This document shows positions 8,208 to 19,549 of a stretch of DNA of 64,000 nt, piece by piece. This DNA comes from an uncultured Burkholderiales bacterium. GTDB lineage: Bacteria > Pseudomonadota > Gammaproteobacteria > Burkholderiales > Burkholderiaceae_C. Both the position numbers and the translations under genes were made by a program. Numbering within the stretch: position 1 is the stretch's first letter; every line of letters begins with the position of its first letter. The stretch lies in contig CAIZHQ010000016.1 in assembly GCA_903932865.1 (NCBI GenBank), forward strand, positions 372,001 through 436,000. The letters are read 5' to 3'. The notes beneath the pieces were generated by a model that ran no database searches, was not told where the DNA came from, and saw nothing but the letters and a program-made list of their open reading frames with translations.

Positions 8208-9664
8208 ACGTCCCAGAGTCCATGAAACTGAATTTGAATCTCGCCCTGGGCTGGTTGAGCCATGCCCGTGGCTTGAATGTGCATGGCGTCGTGGCTGACC
8301 GGGTGCACACCGACAGCCGCAGCCTGCAAAAGGGCGACTTGTTTGTGGCCTTGCGCGGTGAGCGTTTCGATGGCAACGACTTCATCGCCCAGGCCAAGGC
8401 GCAAGGCGCCGTGGCCGTGGTCTGCGAGGCCTCGGGTGAAGACCTGGCGCTGGCGCAAGGCTTGCCAGCCTTGGTGGTGCCCGATGCACGCATCGCTTTG
8501 GGTGAATTGGCCTTGAGCTGGCGTGCCCAGTTCAGTTTGCCGCTGATTGCCGTGACCGGCAGCAACGGCAAAACCACCGTGACGCAAATGATCGCGTCCA
8601 TCTTGCGTGCCCATGCAGGGGATGGCGCCTTCTCAACCCAGGGCAATTTCAACAACGACATCGGCGTGCCTTTGACCTTGTTCAATTTGCGTGCCCACCA
8701 CCGCATCGCCGTGGTCGAGTTGGGCATGAACCACCCCGGCGAGATTGCCTACTTGGCTAAACTGGCGCAGCCCAGTGTGGCCCTGGTCAACAACGCGCAG
8801 CGCGAGCACCAGGAGTTCATGGGCACAGTCGAAGCCGTGGCGCGCGAAAATGGCGCTGTGTTGCAGGCTTTGCCCCCTGAGGGCGTGGCGGTGTTTCCGG
8901 CCGACGAAGAATTTACGCACGTGTGGCAAGGCCTGTCGGGCCAACGCACGCAGTGGTGTTTTGCCATGGCGTCAGCCCCTGACGCCCTTGCACTGGCCCA
9001 GGTGTATGCGGCGGTCGTGGTCTGGCAGTCTGGAGCCTGGCAGTTCACCCTCAAAACGCCCAAGGGCACTGCACCCATTCGCCTGCACATTGCAGGGCGG
9101 CACAACGTCAAAAACGCTTTGGCCGCCGCGGCCTGCGCACTGGCTGCCGGAGTGCCTTTGGCCGCTGTGGCTCAGGGCTTGGTTGCCTTTGAGCCAGTCA
9201 AGGGCCGCTCGCGTGCCTTGGTGTTGCACACCGCCACAGACGAGATCACTTTGGTCGACGACACCTACAACGCCAACCCCGACTCGGTCCGCGCCGCCAT
9301 CGACGTGCTGGCCGAGTTGCCCGCACCGCGTTTGCTGGTACTGGGCGATATGGGTGAGGTGGGCAACCAAGGCCCCGAATTCCATGCCGAGGTCGGCAGC
9401 TACGCAGCCGAGCGCGGGATCGAGGCGCTCTATACCCTGGGTGATTTGTGCGCGCACAGCGCGAAGGCCTTCGGTTCGGCGCAGTCTTTTGAAGACATGG
9501 ACAGCCTGTTGGTCAGCGTCACAGCCCAAGTGGGCCTGTTCCGCAGTGTGGTCGTCAAAGGGTCGCGCTTCATGAAGATGGAGCGCGTGGTCCAAGCCTT
9601 GCAGTCAAACAGCGCAGTTGGCTCGATCACACACCCCAAAAAAGGGGAGCCTCATGCTGCTTAG
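8204..9664 (+). CDS. murF: UDP-MurNAc-pentapeptide synthetase MurF
   Basis: 486-residue Mur ligase attaching D-Ala-D-Ala to complete the cytoplasmic precursor. Motifs: N-terminal substrate region with THTDSR-like [19 protein letters not shown] loop [34 protein letters not shown], the [12 protein letters not shown] segment and [11 protein letters not shown]. Start overlaps murE by 4 nt; an alternative Met lies six codons downstream. The 3' end overlaps mraY by 11 nt. Confidence 0.97.
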   Translation: MNVPESMKLNLNLALGWLSHARGLNVHGVVADRVHTDSRSLQKGDLFVALRGERFDGNDFIAQAKAQGAVAVVCEASGEDLALAQGLPALVVPDARIALGELALSWRAQFSLPLIAVTGSNGKTTVTQMIASILRAHAGDGAFSTQGNFNNDIGVPLTLFNLRAHHRIAVVELGMNHPGEIAYLAKLAQPSVALVNNAQREHQEFMGTVEAVARENGAVLQALPPEGVAVFPADEEFTHVWQGLSGQRTQWCFAMASAPDALALAQVYAAVVVWQSGAWQFTLKTPKGTAPIRLHIAGRHNVKNALAAAACALAAGVPLAAVAQGLVAFEPVKGRSRALVLHTATDEITLVDDTYNANPDSVRAAIDVLAELPAPRLLVLGDMGEVGNQGPEFHAEVGSYAAERGIEALYTLGDLCAHSAKAFGSAQSFEDMDSLLVSVTAQVGLFRSVVVKGSRFMKMERVVQALQSNSAVGSITHPKKGEPHAA

Positions 9665-10832
9665 CTTGGCCCAATGGTTACAAACCTTGTCTCCTGAGTG
9701 GGGGTTTTTGCGCGTTTTCCAATACATCACGTTCCGCGCCGTGATGGCCGCGATGACCGCTTTGCTGATCGGCCTGGCCGCAGGCCCTTGGGTCATCCGC
9801 CGCTTGACTTCACTCAAAATTGGTCAGCCCATTCGAGGCTATGGCATGGAGTCCCACCTGTCTAAAAGTGGCACCCCCACCATGGGAGGCGTGCTCATCT
9901 TGTTGTCGATCGCCATCGCCACCTTGCTGTGGTTTGACCTTTCCAACCGCTTTGTCTGGATCGTGCTGATCGTGACGCTGGGTTTTGGGGCCATTGGTTG
10001 GGTGGACGACTGGCGCAAAGTGGTCAACAAGGATCCCGAAGGCATGCGTTCGCGCGAAAAGTATTTCTGGCAATCGGTCGTTGGTTTGCTGGCTGCGCTG
10101 TATTTGGTGTTCAGCATCTCCGAAAGTTCCAATGCGCGGGTGCTGGACCTGTTTAGCCAGTGGGTCATGTCAGGTTTTGATGTGAACTTGCCCCCCAAGG
10201 CGGGCTTGCAGGTGCCCTTCTTCAAAGAGGTCAATTACCCCCTGGGTGTGCTGGGCTTTGTGGTCTTGACCTATCTGGTCATTGTGGGTTCCAGCAACGC
10301 GGTGAACCTGACCGATGGCCTGGACGGACTGGCCATCATGCCGGTCGTCATGGTGGGCTCGGCTTTGGGCGTGTTTGCCTATGTGACGGGCAGCGCTGTG
10401 TACTCCAAATACCTGTTTTTTCCGCACATCCCGGGCTCGGGCGAGTTGCTGATTTTTTGCGCGGCCATGGCCGGGGCGGGCTTGGCCTTTTTGTGGTTCA
10501 ACACGCATCCGGCACAAGTCTTCATGGGTGATGTCGGCGCGCTGGCGCTGGGCGCGGCGCTGGGCACCATCGCGGTCATCGTGCGTGCCGAAATCGTGCT
10601 GGCCATCATGGGCGGCATCTTCGTGGTGGAGGCCTTGTCGGTGATGGTGCAGGTGACCTACTTCAAGTACACCAAGAAAAAATATGGAGAAGGCCGTCGT
10701 ATTTTGAAGATGGCCCCTTTGCACCACCATTTTGAGAAAAGTGGTTGGAAAGAAACGCAAGTCGTCGTGCGTTTCTGGATCATCACCATGCTGCTTTGCC
10801 TGGTCGGCTTGTCGACCCTGAAGCTGAGGTAA
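9654..10832 (+). CDS. mraY: Phospho-MurNAc-pentapeptide translocase MraY
   Basis: 392-residue polytopic inner-membrane enzyme making lipid I from UDP-MurNAc-pentapeptide and undecaprenyl phosphate. About ten membrane segments. Signature motifs are GTPTMGG, the catalytic-region [28 protein letters not shown] and the C-terminal [17 protein letters not shown] chose the ATG at 9654 ([10 protein letters not shown]), preceded by AAAAGGGGAGCCTC; the ORF-track TTG at 9618 would add 12 polar residues inside murF. Confidence 0.97.
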   Translation: MLLSLAQWLQTLSPEWGFLRVFQYITFRAVMAAMTALLIGLAAGPWVIRRLTSLKIGQPIRGYGMESHLSKSGTPTMGGVLILLSIAIATLLWFDLSNRFVWIVLIVTLGFGAIGWVDDWRKVVNKDPEGMRSREKYFWQSVVGLLAALYLVFSISESSNARVLDLFSQWVMSGFDVNLPPKAGLQVPFFKEVNYPLGVLGFVVLTYLVIVGSSNAVNLTDGLDGLAIMPVVMVGSALGVFAYVTGSAVYSKYLFFPHIPGSGELLIFCAAMAGAGLAFLWFNTHPAQVFMGDVGALALGAALGTIAVIVRAEIVLAIMGGIFVVEALSVMVQVTYFKYTKKKYGEGRRILKMAPLHHHFEKSGWKETQVVVRFWIITMLLCLVGLSTLKLR

Positions 10833-10835
10833 GCC

Positions 10836-12590
10836 ATGCAGCTGCAAGGTCAACACGTTCTGATTCTCGGTTTGGGTGTTTCCGGCCTGGCGATGGCCCG
10901 TTGGTGCGCACATGCCGGGGCCGACGTGACCGTGGCCGACACCCGTGACGCGCCGCCCCAGTTGGCCGCTTTGCAAGCCGAGTGGCCTGGCGTGCGTTTT
11001 GTGTCGGGCCCCTTTGAGGCCAGTCTGGTCGAAGGCACCGCTGTGCGCGCCGTGTTCCGCAGCCCGGGCCTGGCCCCTGACGTGGTTGCCCCGGTGGTGG
11101 ATGCGGCCCACGCCATGGGCTTGTGGCAAGGCGGCGAACTGAGTCTGTTTGCAGCAGGTTTGCAGGATCTGAAAACACGCTTCGGTTATGCGCCTCAGGT
11201 GCTGGCGATCACCGGCACCAATGGCAAGACCACGGTGACGTCGCTCACCGGGCAGTTGGTGGCGCGTGCGGGCAAAACCGTGAAAGTGGCGGGCAACATT
11301 GGCCCCACGCTGCTGGACACCTTGACCGAAGCGATTGCACAAGCACAAATGCAGGTTGAGCAACAGGCCTCCGAACGTGCCGCCGTTGAACTTGAAAACC
11401 AAGATCAGGTCACTGAGCCGTCATCGCCGACCACCGTCCAAGAAGCTGTCACCCCAACGCAACCGCTCGATGAGACCGCAAGAGAGGCGGCCGATACAGA
11501 AGAGACGCTGGAAGGCCCGGAGGGCGACACCGAAGCGGAGCAGCCGCTGCCCTTGCCTCCTGCTGTGCATGACCCTATGGCTCAGTCGCTGCCCCAGGTC
11601 TGGGTGCTGGAGTTGTCCAGCTTCCAGCTCGACAGCAGCGAGGGCTTTGAGCCGACCACCGCCACGGTGCTGAACATCTCGCAAGACCACTTGGACTGGC
11701 ACGGCAGCATGGCCGCCTACACCGATGCCAAAGCCCGTATATTTGGTGCGCAAGCCTTGATGGTGCTCAACCGCGAAGACGCGCAAGTCATGGCCATGCG
11801 GCCCGAGCCTGTGCGCGTCAAGTTGCAAAAGCCTGTTGAGCGCTCAAGCGTGCTGTTTGGTGGCGACATGCCCCAGCGGCCGGGCGACTTTGGCATCGAA
11901 GTCACACACGGCATGACATGGCTGGTGCGCGCCCTAGAGGCCGATGAAACACGACGCCGCCGCAAGGACGCTGAAGAAGAGCTGCACATCCAGCGCCTGA
12001 TGCCCGCCGATGCCTTGCGCATCCGAGGTCGGCACAACGCGGTCAATGCACTTGCCGCTTTGGCGCTGGCCAGCAGTGCAGGTTGCGCCCTGGGCCCCAT
12101 GCTTTACGGCCTGCGCGAATACCGGGGCGAGCCGCACCGGGTGGAACCGGTGGCGATCGTCAACGAAGTGGAATTTTTTGACGACAGCAAGGGCACCAAC
12201 GTGGGTGCCACCGTAGCCGCCTTGCAAGGCTTGGGTGCAGAACGCCGTGTGGTGATCATTTTGGGTGGCGAAGGCAAGGGCCAGGACTTCACGCCATTGG
12301 TCGAACCCGTCAAGCGCTTTGCCCGAGGCGTGGTCTTGATCGGCCGCGATGCCTCCGTCATCTGCGAAGCGCTGCAAGGCACGGACGTGCCGATGCGAGA
12401 CGCCACCGACATGCATGACGCGGTCGAACAAGCTGCGGCCATGGCCCGCAGCGGTGATGCGGTTTTGATGTCGCCCGCCTGCGCCAGCTTTGACATGTTT
12501 GACAACTACGGCCACCGTGCAGAAGTGTTTTGCCAGGCCGTGGCCCGCGTGGCCGAAGCGGCGGGTGTGGCCATGGAGGCTGGGCGATGA
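10836..12590 (+). CDS. murD: UDP-MurNAc-L-alanine:D-glutamate ligase MurD with acidic insertion
   Basis: 584 residues, over 100 longer than typical MurD (about 440-500). N-terminal Rossmann domain [19 protein letters not shown] loop [34 protein letters not shown], and C-terminal [11 protein letters not shown] and [14 protein letters not shown] are all present. Between [11 protein letters not shown] and [10 protein letters not shown] lies an ~85-residue low-complexity, Glu/Ala/Thr/Pro-rich stretch (about residues 169-254), and a smaller charged insert ([14 protein letters not shown]) precedes the GRHN motif. Both are in frame, so this looks like a tolerated insertion rather than damage. Overlaps ftsW by 4 nt. 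Confidence 0.96.
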   Translation: MQLQGQHVLILGLGVSGLAMARWCAHAGADVTVADTRDAPPQLAALQAEWPGVRFVSGPFEASLVEGTAVRAVFRSPGLAPDVVAPVVDAAHAMGLWQGGELSLFAAGLQDLKTRFGYAPQVLAITGTNGKTTVTSLTGQLVARAGKTVKVAGNIGPTLLDTLTEAIAQAQMQVEQQASERAAVELENQDQVTEPSSPTTVQEAVTPTQPLDETAREAADTEETLEGPEGDTEAEQPLPLPPAVHDPMAQSLPQVWVLELSSFQLDSSEGFEPTTATVLNISQDHLDWHGSMAAYTDAKARIFGAQALMVLNREDAQVMAMRPEPVRVKLQKPVERSSVLFGGDMPQRPGDFGIEVTHGMTWLVRALEADETRRRRKDAEEELHIQRLMPADALRIRGRHNAVNALAALALASSAGCALGPMLYGLREYRGEPHRVEPVAIVNEVEFFDDSKGTNVGATVAALQGLGAERRVVIILGGEGKGQDFTPLVEPVKRFARGVVLIGRDASVICEALQGTDVPMRDATDMHDAVEQAAAMARSGDAVLMSPACASFDMFDNYGHRAEVFCQAVARVAEAAGVAMEAGR

Positions 12591-13888
12591 GCGAAGCCAG
12601 CACATTCCCTCAGCGACTGCAGCAGTCCGCAGCGGGTCTGCTCCAACGCATGACTGGCGGGCTTGTCGGTGGTCCAGGGGCCGGTTCACAAGGCTTGCCG
12701 GTCAATTTGGGTGACTACGGCATGACCGGTCGTGTCAACGCTCGCCCGGCCCGAATACAAAGTGTGGATCAGGCCTTGGTTTGGGTGGCGGTGGCTTTGC
12801 TGCTGTGGGGCATGGTCATGGTGTACTCAGCCTCGATTGCGATGCCGGACAACCCGCGTTTTTCCCGCTACAGCCATACCCATTTCCTTTTGCGCCATGT
12901 GATTTCCATGGTGGTGGGCTGCATCATGGCCTTGCTGGTTTTTCAGGTGCGCATGGAGACTTGGGAAAAAGCGGCCCGTCCCTTGTTCGTATTCTCACTG
13001 GTGTTGCTGGCGGTGGTGCTGATTCCCTTCATTGGCAAGGGTGTGAACGGTGCACGCCGCTGGATTTCATTTGGAGTACTCAACTTCCAGCCTTCCGAGT
13101 TGGCCAAGCTGGCGACCATCATTTATGCCGCCGATTACATGGTGCGAAAGATGGACGTGAAGGAGAAATTCTTCAAGGCTGTGTTGCCCATGGGCGCGGC
13201 CATTGGATTGGCAGGGGTGTTCTTGCTGGCCGAGCCGGACATGGGTGCGTTCATGGTGATCGCCACCATCGCCATGGGCATCTTGTTCCTAGGGGGAGTC
13301 AATGCCCGCATGTTTTTCTTGATTCTGGGCATCTTGGTGCTGGCCTTCGTGGTCATGATCGCCGAGTCGCCCTGGCGCAGGGAGCGGATTTTTGCCTACC
13401 TTGACCCCTTCAGCGCCCAGCATGCTCTGGGCAAGGGTTACCAGCTGACGCACTCGTTGATTGCCATTGGTCGTGGTGAGGTTTGGGGCGTGGGCTTGGG
13501 TGGAAGCGTAGAAAAACTGCACTGGCTGCCCGAAGCACATACCGACTTCTTGCTGGCTGTGATCGGTGAAGAATTTGGCCTGGTGGGCTTGACACTGGTC
13601 ATTGGCCTGTTCTTGTGGCTCAGCCGCCGCATCATGGTGATTGGGCGTCAGGCCATTGCGCTGGAAAAAGTCTTTTCCGGTTTGGTCGCTCAAGGCGTGG
13701 GCATTTGGATCGGCTTTCAGGCCTTCATCAACATGGGCGTGAACCTCGGGGCCTTGCCCACCAAGGGCCTGACTTTGCCGCTGATGAGTTACGGCGGCTC
13801 GGCCATCATGATGAACCTGATCGCGATTGCCATCGTGCTGCGCATCGATGCTGAAAACAAGCAAATGATGCGGGGAGGGCGGCCATGA
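12587..13888 (+). CDS. ftsW: Septal peptidoglycan glycosyltransferase FtsW
   Basis: 433-residue SEDS-family polymerase that, with FtsI, builds septal glycan strands. About ten membrane segments follow a ~55-residue cytoplasmic N-terminus. Conserved features include [27 protein letters not shown], the [10 protein letters not shown] loop, GEEFGLVGL and [15 protein letters not shown] at 12587 ([10 protein letters not shown]) overlaps the murD stop; the longer ORF-track version starts inside murD. Confidence 0.97.
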   Translation: MSEASTFPQRLQQSAAGLLQRMTGGLVGGPGAGSQGLPVNLGDYGMTGRVNARPARIQSVDQALVWVAVALLLWGMVMVYSASIAMPDNPRFSRYSHTHFLLRHVISMVVGCIMALLVFQVRMETWEKAARPLFVFSLVLLAVVLIPFIGKGVNGARRWISFGVLNFQPSELAKLATIIYAADYMVRKMDVKEKFFKAVLPMGAAIGLAGVFLLAEPDMGAFMVIATIAMGILFLGGVNARMFFLILGILVLAFVVMIAESPWRRERIFAYLDPFSAQHALGKGYQLTHSLIAIGRGEVWGVGLGGSVEKLHWLPEAHTDFLLAVIGEEFGLVGLTLVIGLFLWLSRRIMVIGRQAIALEKVFSGLVAQGVGIWIGFQAFINMGVNLGALPTKGLTLPLMSYGGSAIMMNLIAIAIVLRIDAENKQMMRGGRP

Positions 13889-14955
13889 TCGACACGCGCA
13901 AAACCGCATTGGTGATGGCGGGCGGCACAGGCGGTCACATTTTCCCCGGCTTGGCCGTGGCCGAAGCTTTGCGCGAAGCCGGTTGGCGCGTGCATTGGAT
14001 GGGCGCGCCAGACAGCATGGAAAGCCAGTTGGTGCCGCCGCGTGGTTTCGCCTTCGAGGCAGTGGCTTTTGGCGGTGTGCGCGGCAAGGGCATTCAGACC
14101 CTGGCTTTGCTGCCGCTGCGCTTGCTGCGCGCTTTTTGGCAAAGTTTGCAGGTGGTGCGCCGCGTCAAGCCCGATGTGGTGCTGGGCCTGGGTGGCTACA
14201 TCTCCTTCCCGGGCGGCATGATGGCCAGCCTGTGGAGCAAACCTTTGGTGTTGCACGAGCAAAACTCGGTGGCGGGCCTGGCCAACAAGGTGCTGGTGCA
14301 ATTGGCCGACCGCGTGTTCACCGCTTTCCCCGGGGTCTTCAAAACCGGGCAGTGGGTGGGCAATCCCTTGCGGCGCGCCTTCACCGAGCAGGCCACGCCC
14401 GCTGAACGCTTTGCCGGACGCAGTGGTCCCTTGCGTGTGTTGGTGGTGGGTGGCAGCCTGGGCGCCAAGGCCTTGAACGACATCGTGCCGCAAGCTTTGG
14501 CCTTGATGCCAGAGTCCACACGCCCGCAGGTGATCCACCAAAGCGGGGCCAAACAAATTGAAGCGCTACGTACCAACTACGCGAATGCAGGCGTGCAGGC
14601 TGAATTGACCCCGTTCATCGACGACACAGCCAGCGCCTTCGCACAAGCCGATCTGGTGATCTGCCGCGCCGGCGCCAGCACCGTGACCGAGCTGGCGGCG
14701 GTGGGCGTGGCCGCTTTGTTCGTGCCCTTCCCATTCGCAGTGGACGACCACCAGACCACGAATGCGCAGTTTTTGGTGGCTTCGGGTGGCGGGTGGCTGG
14801 TGCCGCAGGCCGAGTTGACCGCACAAAACCTGGCCGAGCGCCTGACGGCCTTGAGCCGCGACACCTTGCAGGACGTGGCCCAAAAAGCCCATGCACAGAA
14901 AAAAACGAATGCAACCAGGGAGGTTGTGATGGCTTGTGAGGAGTTGGCGGCATGA
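13885..14955 (+). CDS. murG: UDP-GlcNAc:lipid I N-acetylglucosaminyltransferase MurG
   Basis: 356-residue GT-B glycosyltransferase on the inner face of the membrane, converting lipid I to lipid II. N-domain glycine loop [17 protein letters not shown] and [15 protein letters not shown]-domain [26 protein letters not shown] and [13 protein letters not shown], which bind the UDP-GlcNAc donor. Overlaps ftsW and murC by 4 nt at each end. Confidence 0.97.
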   Translation: MIDTRKTALVMAGGTGGHIFPGLAVAEALREAGWRVHWMGAPDSMESQLVPPRGFAFEAVAFGGVRGKGIQTLALLPLRLLRAFWQSLQVVRRVKPDVVLGLGGYISFPGGMMASLWSKPLVLHEQNSVAGLANKVLVQLADRVFTAFPGVFKTGQWVGNPLRRAFTEQATPAERFAGRSGPLRVLVVGGSLGAKALNDIVPQALALMPESTRPQVIHQSGAKQIEALRTNYANAGVQAELTPFIDDTASAFAQADLVICRAGASTVTELAAVGVAALFVPFPFAVDDHQTTNAQFLVASGGGWLVPQAELTAQNLAERLTALSRDTLQDVAQKAHAQKKTNATREVVMACEELAA

Positions 14956-16388
14956 AACACGCCATCCGAAAAATTCATTTCATCGGGGTGGGCGGCTCGG
15001 GCATGAGCGGCATTGCCGAAGTGTTGCTCAATCTGGGTTACCAGATTTCCGGCTCCGATTTGTCCGACAGCGCCACGCTGCAGCGGCTGGCGGGTTTGGG
15101 CATCGCCACCCATGTGGGCCACAGCGCGGGGAATGTCCAAGATGCCGATGCGGTGGTCACGTCGACCGCAGTGAAAGCCGACAACCCCGAGGTGCTGGCC
15201 GCTCGGGCGCGCCATATTCCCATCGTGCCAAGGGCTGTCATGCTGGCCGAACTCATGCGCATGAAACAGGGCGTGGCCATTGCGGGCACGCACGGCAAAA
15301 CCACCACCACCAGCTTGGTGGCCAGTGTGCTGGCCGAGGCCGGGCTGGACCCGACCTTCGTGATTGGCGGTCGCTTGAACAGCGCCGGCGCCAATGCCAA
15401 GTTGGGCACGGGCGACTACATCGTGGTGGAAGCCGATGAGTCGGATGCTTCTTTCTTGAATTTGCTGCCCGTGATGGCGGTGGTGACCAACATCGACGCC
15501 GACCACATGGAAACCTATGGCCATGACCTGGCCAAGCTCAAGGCGGCCTTTGTCGAGTTCCTGCACCGCATGCCTTTTTATGGCACGGCCATCGTTTGCT
15601 CGGACGATCCTGGCGTGCAGTCCATCGTGAACGACATCGCCCGCCCCGTGACCACTTATGGCCTGAACGAAGGGGCCCAAGTGCGTGCGGTGAATGTGCA
15701 GGCTCAAAACGGTCAGATGCACTTCACGGTGCAAAGGCGCAACGGCGTGACCTTGCCCGACATGCCCATCGTGCTGAATTTGCCCGGCGTGCACAACGTG
15801 CTCAATGCTCTGGCTGCCATTTCCGTGGCCGTCGAACTGGGTGTCGACGATGGCGCGGTGCAACGCGCATTGGCCCAGTTCAAGGGCGTGGGTCGGCGTT
15901 TTCAGCGTTATGGCGATGTGGCCACGGCCGACGGTCAAGGGCGCTTTACCGTCATCGACGATTACGGGCACCACCCGGTCGAGATGGCCGCCACATTGGC
16001 CGCAGCACGTGGTGCTTTCCCAGGTCGCCGTTTGGTGCTGGCTTTTCAGCCGCACCGTTACAGCCGCACGCGGGACTGTTTTGAGGATTTCGTCAAGGTC
16101 ATTGGCCAAGGCTGCGACAGCATGCTCTTGTCCGAGGTGTATGCCGCAGGCGAGGCGCCCATCGTGGCGGCCGATGGCCGTTCGTTGGCCCGGGCGCTGC
16201 GCGTCGCGGGCAAGGTCGAACCTGTGTTTGTTGATCAGATTGCCGACATGCCCCAGGCCGTGATGAACAACGCCCGTGACGGCGATGTGCTCATTTGCAT
16301 GGGGGCAGGCTCCATTGGTGCCACCCCTGCGCAGGTGGTGGCCTTGGCCGGTCTCGTCAAAGATGCGGCCAAAAAGGTGATCGCATGA
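14952..16388 (+). CDS. murC: UDP-N-acetylmuramate:L-alanine ligase MurC
   Basis: 478-residue Mur ligase adding the first amino acid of the stem peptide. UDP-binding loop [19 protein letters not shown] loop [23 protein letters not shown], the [11 protein letters not shown] metal region, [13 protein letters not shown] and [15 protein letters not shown]. Normal length. ATGA overlap with both neighbours. Confidence 0.97.
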   Translation: MKHAIRKIHFIGVGGSGMSGIAEVLLNLGYQISGSDLSDSATLQRLAGLGIATHVGHSAGNVQDADAVVTSTAVKADNPEVLAARARHIPIVPRAVMLAELMRMKQGVAIAGTHGKTTTTSLVASVLAEAGLDPTFVIGGRLNSAGANAKLGTGDYIVVEADESDASFLNLLPVMAVVTNIDADHMETYGHDLAKLKAAFVEFLHRMPFYGTAIVCSDDPGVQSIVNDIARPVTTYGLNEGAQVRAVNVQAQNGQMHFTVQRRNGVTLPDMPIVLNLPGVHNVLNALAAISVAVELGVDDGAVQRALAQFKGVGRRFQRYGDVATADGQGRFTVIDDYGHHPVEMAATLAAARGAFPGRRLVLAFQPHRYSRTRDCFEDFVKVIGQGCDSMLLSEVYAAGEAPIVAADGRSLARALRVAGKVEPVFVDQIADMPQAVMNNARDGDVLICMGAGSIGATPAQVVALAGLVKDAAKKVIA

Positions 16389-17359
16389 CGAAGAGCGTCC
16401 ATCAGATGAACATGGGCAAAGTGGCTGTGCTGATGGGTGGGCGCTCGGCTGAGCGCGAAGTCTCCCTCATGTCGGGCCAGGGCGTGCTCAAAGCCTTGTT
16501 GGCTTCTGGGGTTGACGCCCACGCTTTTGACCCGGCGAAGCGCGAGCTGAGCGAGCTCTCAAAAGAAGGCTTCCAGCGCTGCTTCATCGCCTTGCACGGT
16601 CGCTTCGGAGAGGACGGCACGGTGCAAGGTGCATTGGAATTGATGGGCATTCCCTACACCGGCTCGGGTGTGATGGCGTCGAGCATCGCCATGGACAAGG
16701 CCATGACCAAACGGGTCTGGCAAGCCGAAGGTTTGCCAGTGCCAAGGCATGTGCTGGTGCACCCCGCGCAGATCGACAGCTTGTCGGCCGACGAGATCAT
16801 CCAGACATTGGGCCTGCCGTTGATCGTCAAGCCCGCACGCGAAGGTTCGTCCATTGGCGTGAGCAAGGTGCAGCGGGCCGAAGACCTGCACCCGGCTTTG
16901 CGCGCTGCGGCTGCATGCGACCACGATATCCTGTGCGAGCAGTGCATCGTGGGTGACGAGGTCACCTGCCCCGTGCTGGGTGCGGGCGACGAGGCCCGTG
17001 CCTTGCCTGTGATCCAGATCGTGGCCCCCGAGGGCAATTACGACTACCAAAACAAGTACTTCACCGACGACACGCAATACCTGGTGCCCTGCGGTTTGCC
17101 TGCGCAAGAAGAAGCTGCCATCCAGGCTTTGGTACGCCGGGCTTACCAAGCCCTGGGCTGCAGGGGTTGGGGTCGCATCGACGTGATGATCGATGGTGTC
17201 TCGCGTCAGCCCTATTTGCTGGAGATCAACACCTCGCCCGGCATGACTGGGCATTCGCTGGTGCCCATGTCGGCAGCGGCCGATGGCATGCCTTACGAGG
17301 CCCTGTGCCGCCATTTGCTGGCTTCTGCTGGGTTGGACTATGAGGGAGCAGCTGCATGA
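16385..17359 (+). CDS. ddlB: D-alanine:D-alanine ligase DdlB
   Basis: 324-residue ATP-grasp enzyme making D-Ala-D-Ala for MurF. N-terminal [31 protein letters not shown], the ATP lid region [14 protein letters not shown] and the C-terminal Mg-binding [17 protein letters not shown] are intact. ATG at 16385 (MTKSVHQ) overlaps the murC stop; Met at 16406 or 16412 are alternatives closer to the usual family N-terminus. The track's 16295 start is inside murC. Confidence 0.96.
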   Translation: MTKSVHQMNMGKVAVLMGGRSAEREVSLMSGQGVLKALLASGVDAHAFDPAKRELSELSKEGFQRCFIALHGRFGEDGTVQGALELMGIPYTGSGVMASSIAMDKAMTKRVWQAEGLPVPRHVLVHPAQIDSLSADEIIQTLGLPLIVKPAREGSSIGVSKVQRAEDLHPALRAAAACDHDILCEQCIVGDEVTCPVLGAGDEARALPVIQIVAPEGNYDYQNKYFTDDTQYLVPCGLPAQEEAAIQALVRRAYQALGCRGWGRIDVMIDGVSRQPYLLEINTSPGMTGHSLVPMSAAADGMPYEALCRHLLASAGLDYEGAAA

Positions 17360-18144
17360 AAAACCCCATGCCCTTGCCAACGGATGTCCGACTCATGAAC
17401 ATCGCCACAGTTTTGCTGGTGGTTGCGTTTGTGCTGCTGACCTTGGGCGGATGGGCATGGTGGTTGATACGTCACCCGGGCTTTGCGTTGCAGACGATCA
17501 CCGTGCAAGGCGAGGTGAGCCGCAACAACGCGTTCGCCTTCCGCACGCAAGTTTTGCCCAAGCTGGAAGGCAATTTTTTCACCATCGATCTGGCCAAGGC
17601 GCGGCTGGCATTCGAGGCGGTACCTTGGGTGCGCGTCGCGGTGGTGCACCGTGATTTCCCCAACCGTTTGCGGGCGGTCTTGTCGGAGCACCGGCCCATG
17701 GCCCTGTGGGGCAATGAGGATGCCGGCACTTTGATCAACGAACAAGGCCAAGTGTTTGAAGCCACTCTGGACGATGCTGATGCTGAACGTCTGCCGCGCA
17801 TGAAGGGCCCCGTTGCCGAGTCGCAAGCCGTGGCCGGTATGTACTTGGCTTTGAGCCCGCGTTTTCAGACGCTGGACATGGAGATCGACCTGCTGGAGCT
17901 GACCCCCCGTGGCAGTTGGCGGGTTCAAACCAAACAGGGTGCTCAGATCGAGCTGGGCCGTGGCAACCGCACTGAAATAGTGCAAAGGCTGGACGTGTTT
18001 TTGACAACGTTGAAGCAGGTGACCGCTCGCTATGGGCGAGGTGCTTCTGCTGTGGCCAGTGCGGATTTGCGGCACAAGGATGCATATGCCTTGCGCTTGC
18101 ATGGTGTGAGCACGGTGGATGCGGACAACAAGAAAAAGCCTTGA
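17356..18144 (+). CDS. ftsQ: Cell division protein FtsQ
   Basis: 262-residue bitopic protein. Short cytoplasmic N-terminus, one membrane helix ([20 protein letters not shown]), then a POTRA domain beginning [16 protein letters not shown] and a beta domain with [31 protein letters not shown]. FtsQ recruits FtsL/FtsB to the septum. ATGA coupling with ddlB; 40 bp gap to ftsA. Confidence 0.95.
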   Translation: MKNPMPLPTDVRLMNIATVLLVVAFVLLTLGGWAWWLIRHPGFALQTITVQGEVSRNNAFAFRTQVLPKLEGNFFTIDLAKARLAFEAVPWVRVAVVHRDFPNRLRAVLSEHRPMALWGNEDAGTLINEQGQVFEATLDDADAERLPRMKGPVAESQAVAGMYLALSPRFQTLDMEIDLLELTPRGSWRVQTKQGAQIELGRGNRTEIVQRLDVFLTTLKQVTARYGRGASAVASADLRHKDAYALRLHGVSTVDADNKKKP

Positions 18145-18184
18145 GCGGTCAAGGCGCAGGAATCAAACGGAAACGGTGGTGATC

Positions 18185-19414
18185 ATGGCAAAAGAGTACA
18201 AAGATTTGGTTGTGGGCTTGGACATTGGAACGTCCAAGGTCATGGCCGTGGTGGCCGAGGTGATGGCTGATGGTCAGCTCAAGATTGCCGGGCTGGGCAT
18301 CGCGCCGGGCAATGGGCTCAAGCGTGGCGTGGTGGTCAACATCGACGCCACGGTGCAAAGCATCCAGCAGGCGCTGAAAGAAGCTGAGCTGATGGCCGAC
18401 TGCAAGATCACCCGTGTGAACGTGGGCATCACGGGCAGTCACATTCGGGGCATCAACTCCAGTGGCATGGTGGCCATCAAGGACAAGGAAGTTACCCAGG
18501 CCGACCTGGCCCGTGTGATGGAGACGGCGCGTGCCATCAACATTTCCAGCGACCAGCGTCTGCTCCTGGTGGCCCCGCAGGAATTCGTGATTGACAGCCA
18601 GGAGGTCAAAGAGCCCATCGGCATGAGCGGCATGCGCCTGGAGGCCAAAGTGCACATCGTCACGGGCGCACAAAGTGCGGCAGAAAACATCATCAAGTGC
18701 GTGCGTCGCTGCGGGCTTGAAGTTGACCAACTGCTGCTCAACCCCCAGTCCTCTAGCCTGGCTGTCTTGTCCGAAGACGAACGTGAATTGGGTGTGGTGT
18801 GTGTGGACATCGGCGCCGGCACGACCGATGTGGCCATTTTTGCCAACGGCTCGATTCGCCACACCGCCGTCATCCCGATCGCGGGGGACCTGATCACCAG
18901 CGACATTGCCATGGCCTTGCGCACGCCCACCAAGGATGCGGAAGACATCAAGGTCGAAAGTGGCAACGCCAAACAGCTGCTGGCCGACCCGGATGCGCAG
19001 GTGGAAGTGCCGGGTCTGGGTGACCGGGGGCCGCGCATGCTCAGCCGCCAGGCCCTGGCCGGCGTGATCGAGCCGCGCATTGAAGAAATTTTCTCGCTGG
19101 TGCATCAGGTCATCCGCGAGTCAGGTTACGAAGAAGTCTTGTCCTCAGGCATTGTGCTCACAGGCGGCAGCGCGGTGATGCCGGGCATGATCGAATTGGG
19201 CGAGGACATCTTCCTCAAGCCGGTGCGCCGGGGCTTGCCCAAGTATTCCGGGGGGCTGGCCGACATGGTCAGTCAGCCGCGTGCAGCGACCGTGATGGGT
19301 CTGTTGGAAGAGGCCCGCTTGGCTCGCCTGCGCGGCTACAAGGTGACCCAAAAGAAGAGTTCGGTGAACAACGCTTTTGGCCGATTCAAAGACTTCATTG
19401 TGGGGAACTTCTGA
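18185..19414 (+). CDS. ftsA: Cell division protein FtsA
   Basis: 409-residue actin-like ATPase that tethers FtsZ to the membrane. Phosphate-1 motif VVGLDIGTSKV, phosphate-2 VCVDIGAGTTDVAIF, adenosine motif LTGGSAVMPGM, the SHI-type 1C subdomain (GITGSHIRGINSSG), and a C-terminal amphipathic helix (FGRFKDFIVGNF) for membrane binding. ATG at 18185 (MAKEYKDLVV) chosen over the track's 18119 start, which lies inside ftsQ. Confidence 0.97.
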   Translation: MAKEYKDLVVGLDIGTSKVMAVVAEVMADGQLKIAGLGIAPGNGLKRGVVVNIDATVQSIQQALKEAELMADCKITRVNVGITGSHIRGINSSGMVAIKDKEVTQADLARVMETARAINISSDQRLLLVAPQEFVIDSQEVKEPIGMSGMRLEAKVHIVTGAQSAAENIIKCVRRCGLEVDQLLLNPQSSSLAVLSEDERELGVVCVDIGAGTTDVAIFANGSIRHTAVIPIAGDLITSDIAMALRTPTKDAEDIKVESGNAKQLLADPDAQVEVPGLGDRGPRMLSRQALAGVIEPRIEEIFSLVHQVIRESGYEEVLSSGIVLTGGSAVMPGMIELGEDIFLKPVRRGLPKYSGGLADMVSQPRAATVMGLLEEARLARLRGYKVTQKKSSVNNAFGRFKDFIVGNF

Positions 19415-19549
19415 TGAACTGGACCCAAATTTATCAAGCCAGAAGCAGCCCACCCTTGTCAAGGCCGCTGCGATGTTGACAACACTTTGAAACGAAACAA
19501 GAAATTCAGAAAACTTTCAGGCAACTGCAAACCCTTTAGGAGAAGTACC

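Noticed and set aside
10170-11402. 410-residue minus-strand ORF opposite mraY/murD
   Set aside because: His/Gln-rich antisense frame with no motif; the plus-strand genes are certain.
14577-16109. 510-residue minus-strand ORF opposite murC/murG
   Set aside because: Antisense shadow across two well-supported genes.
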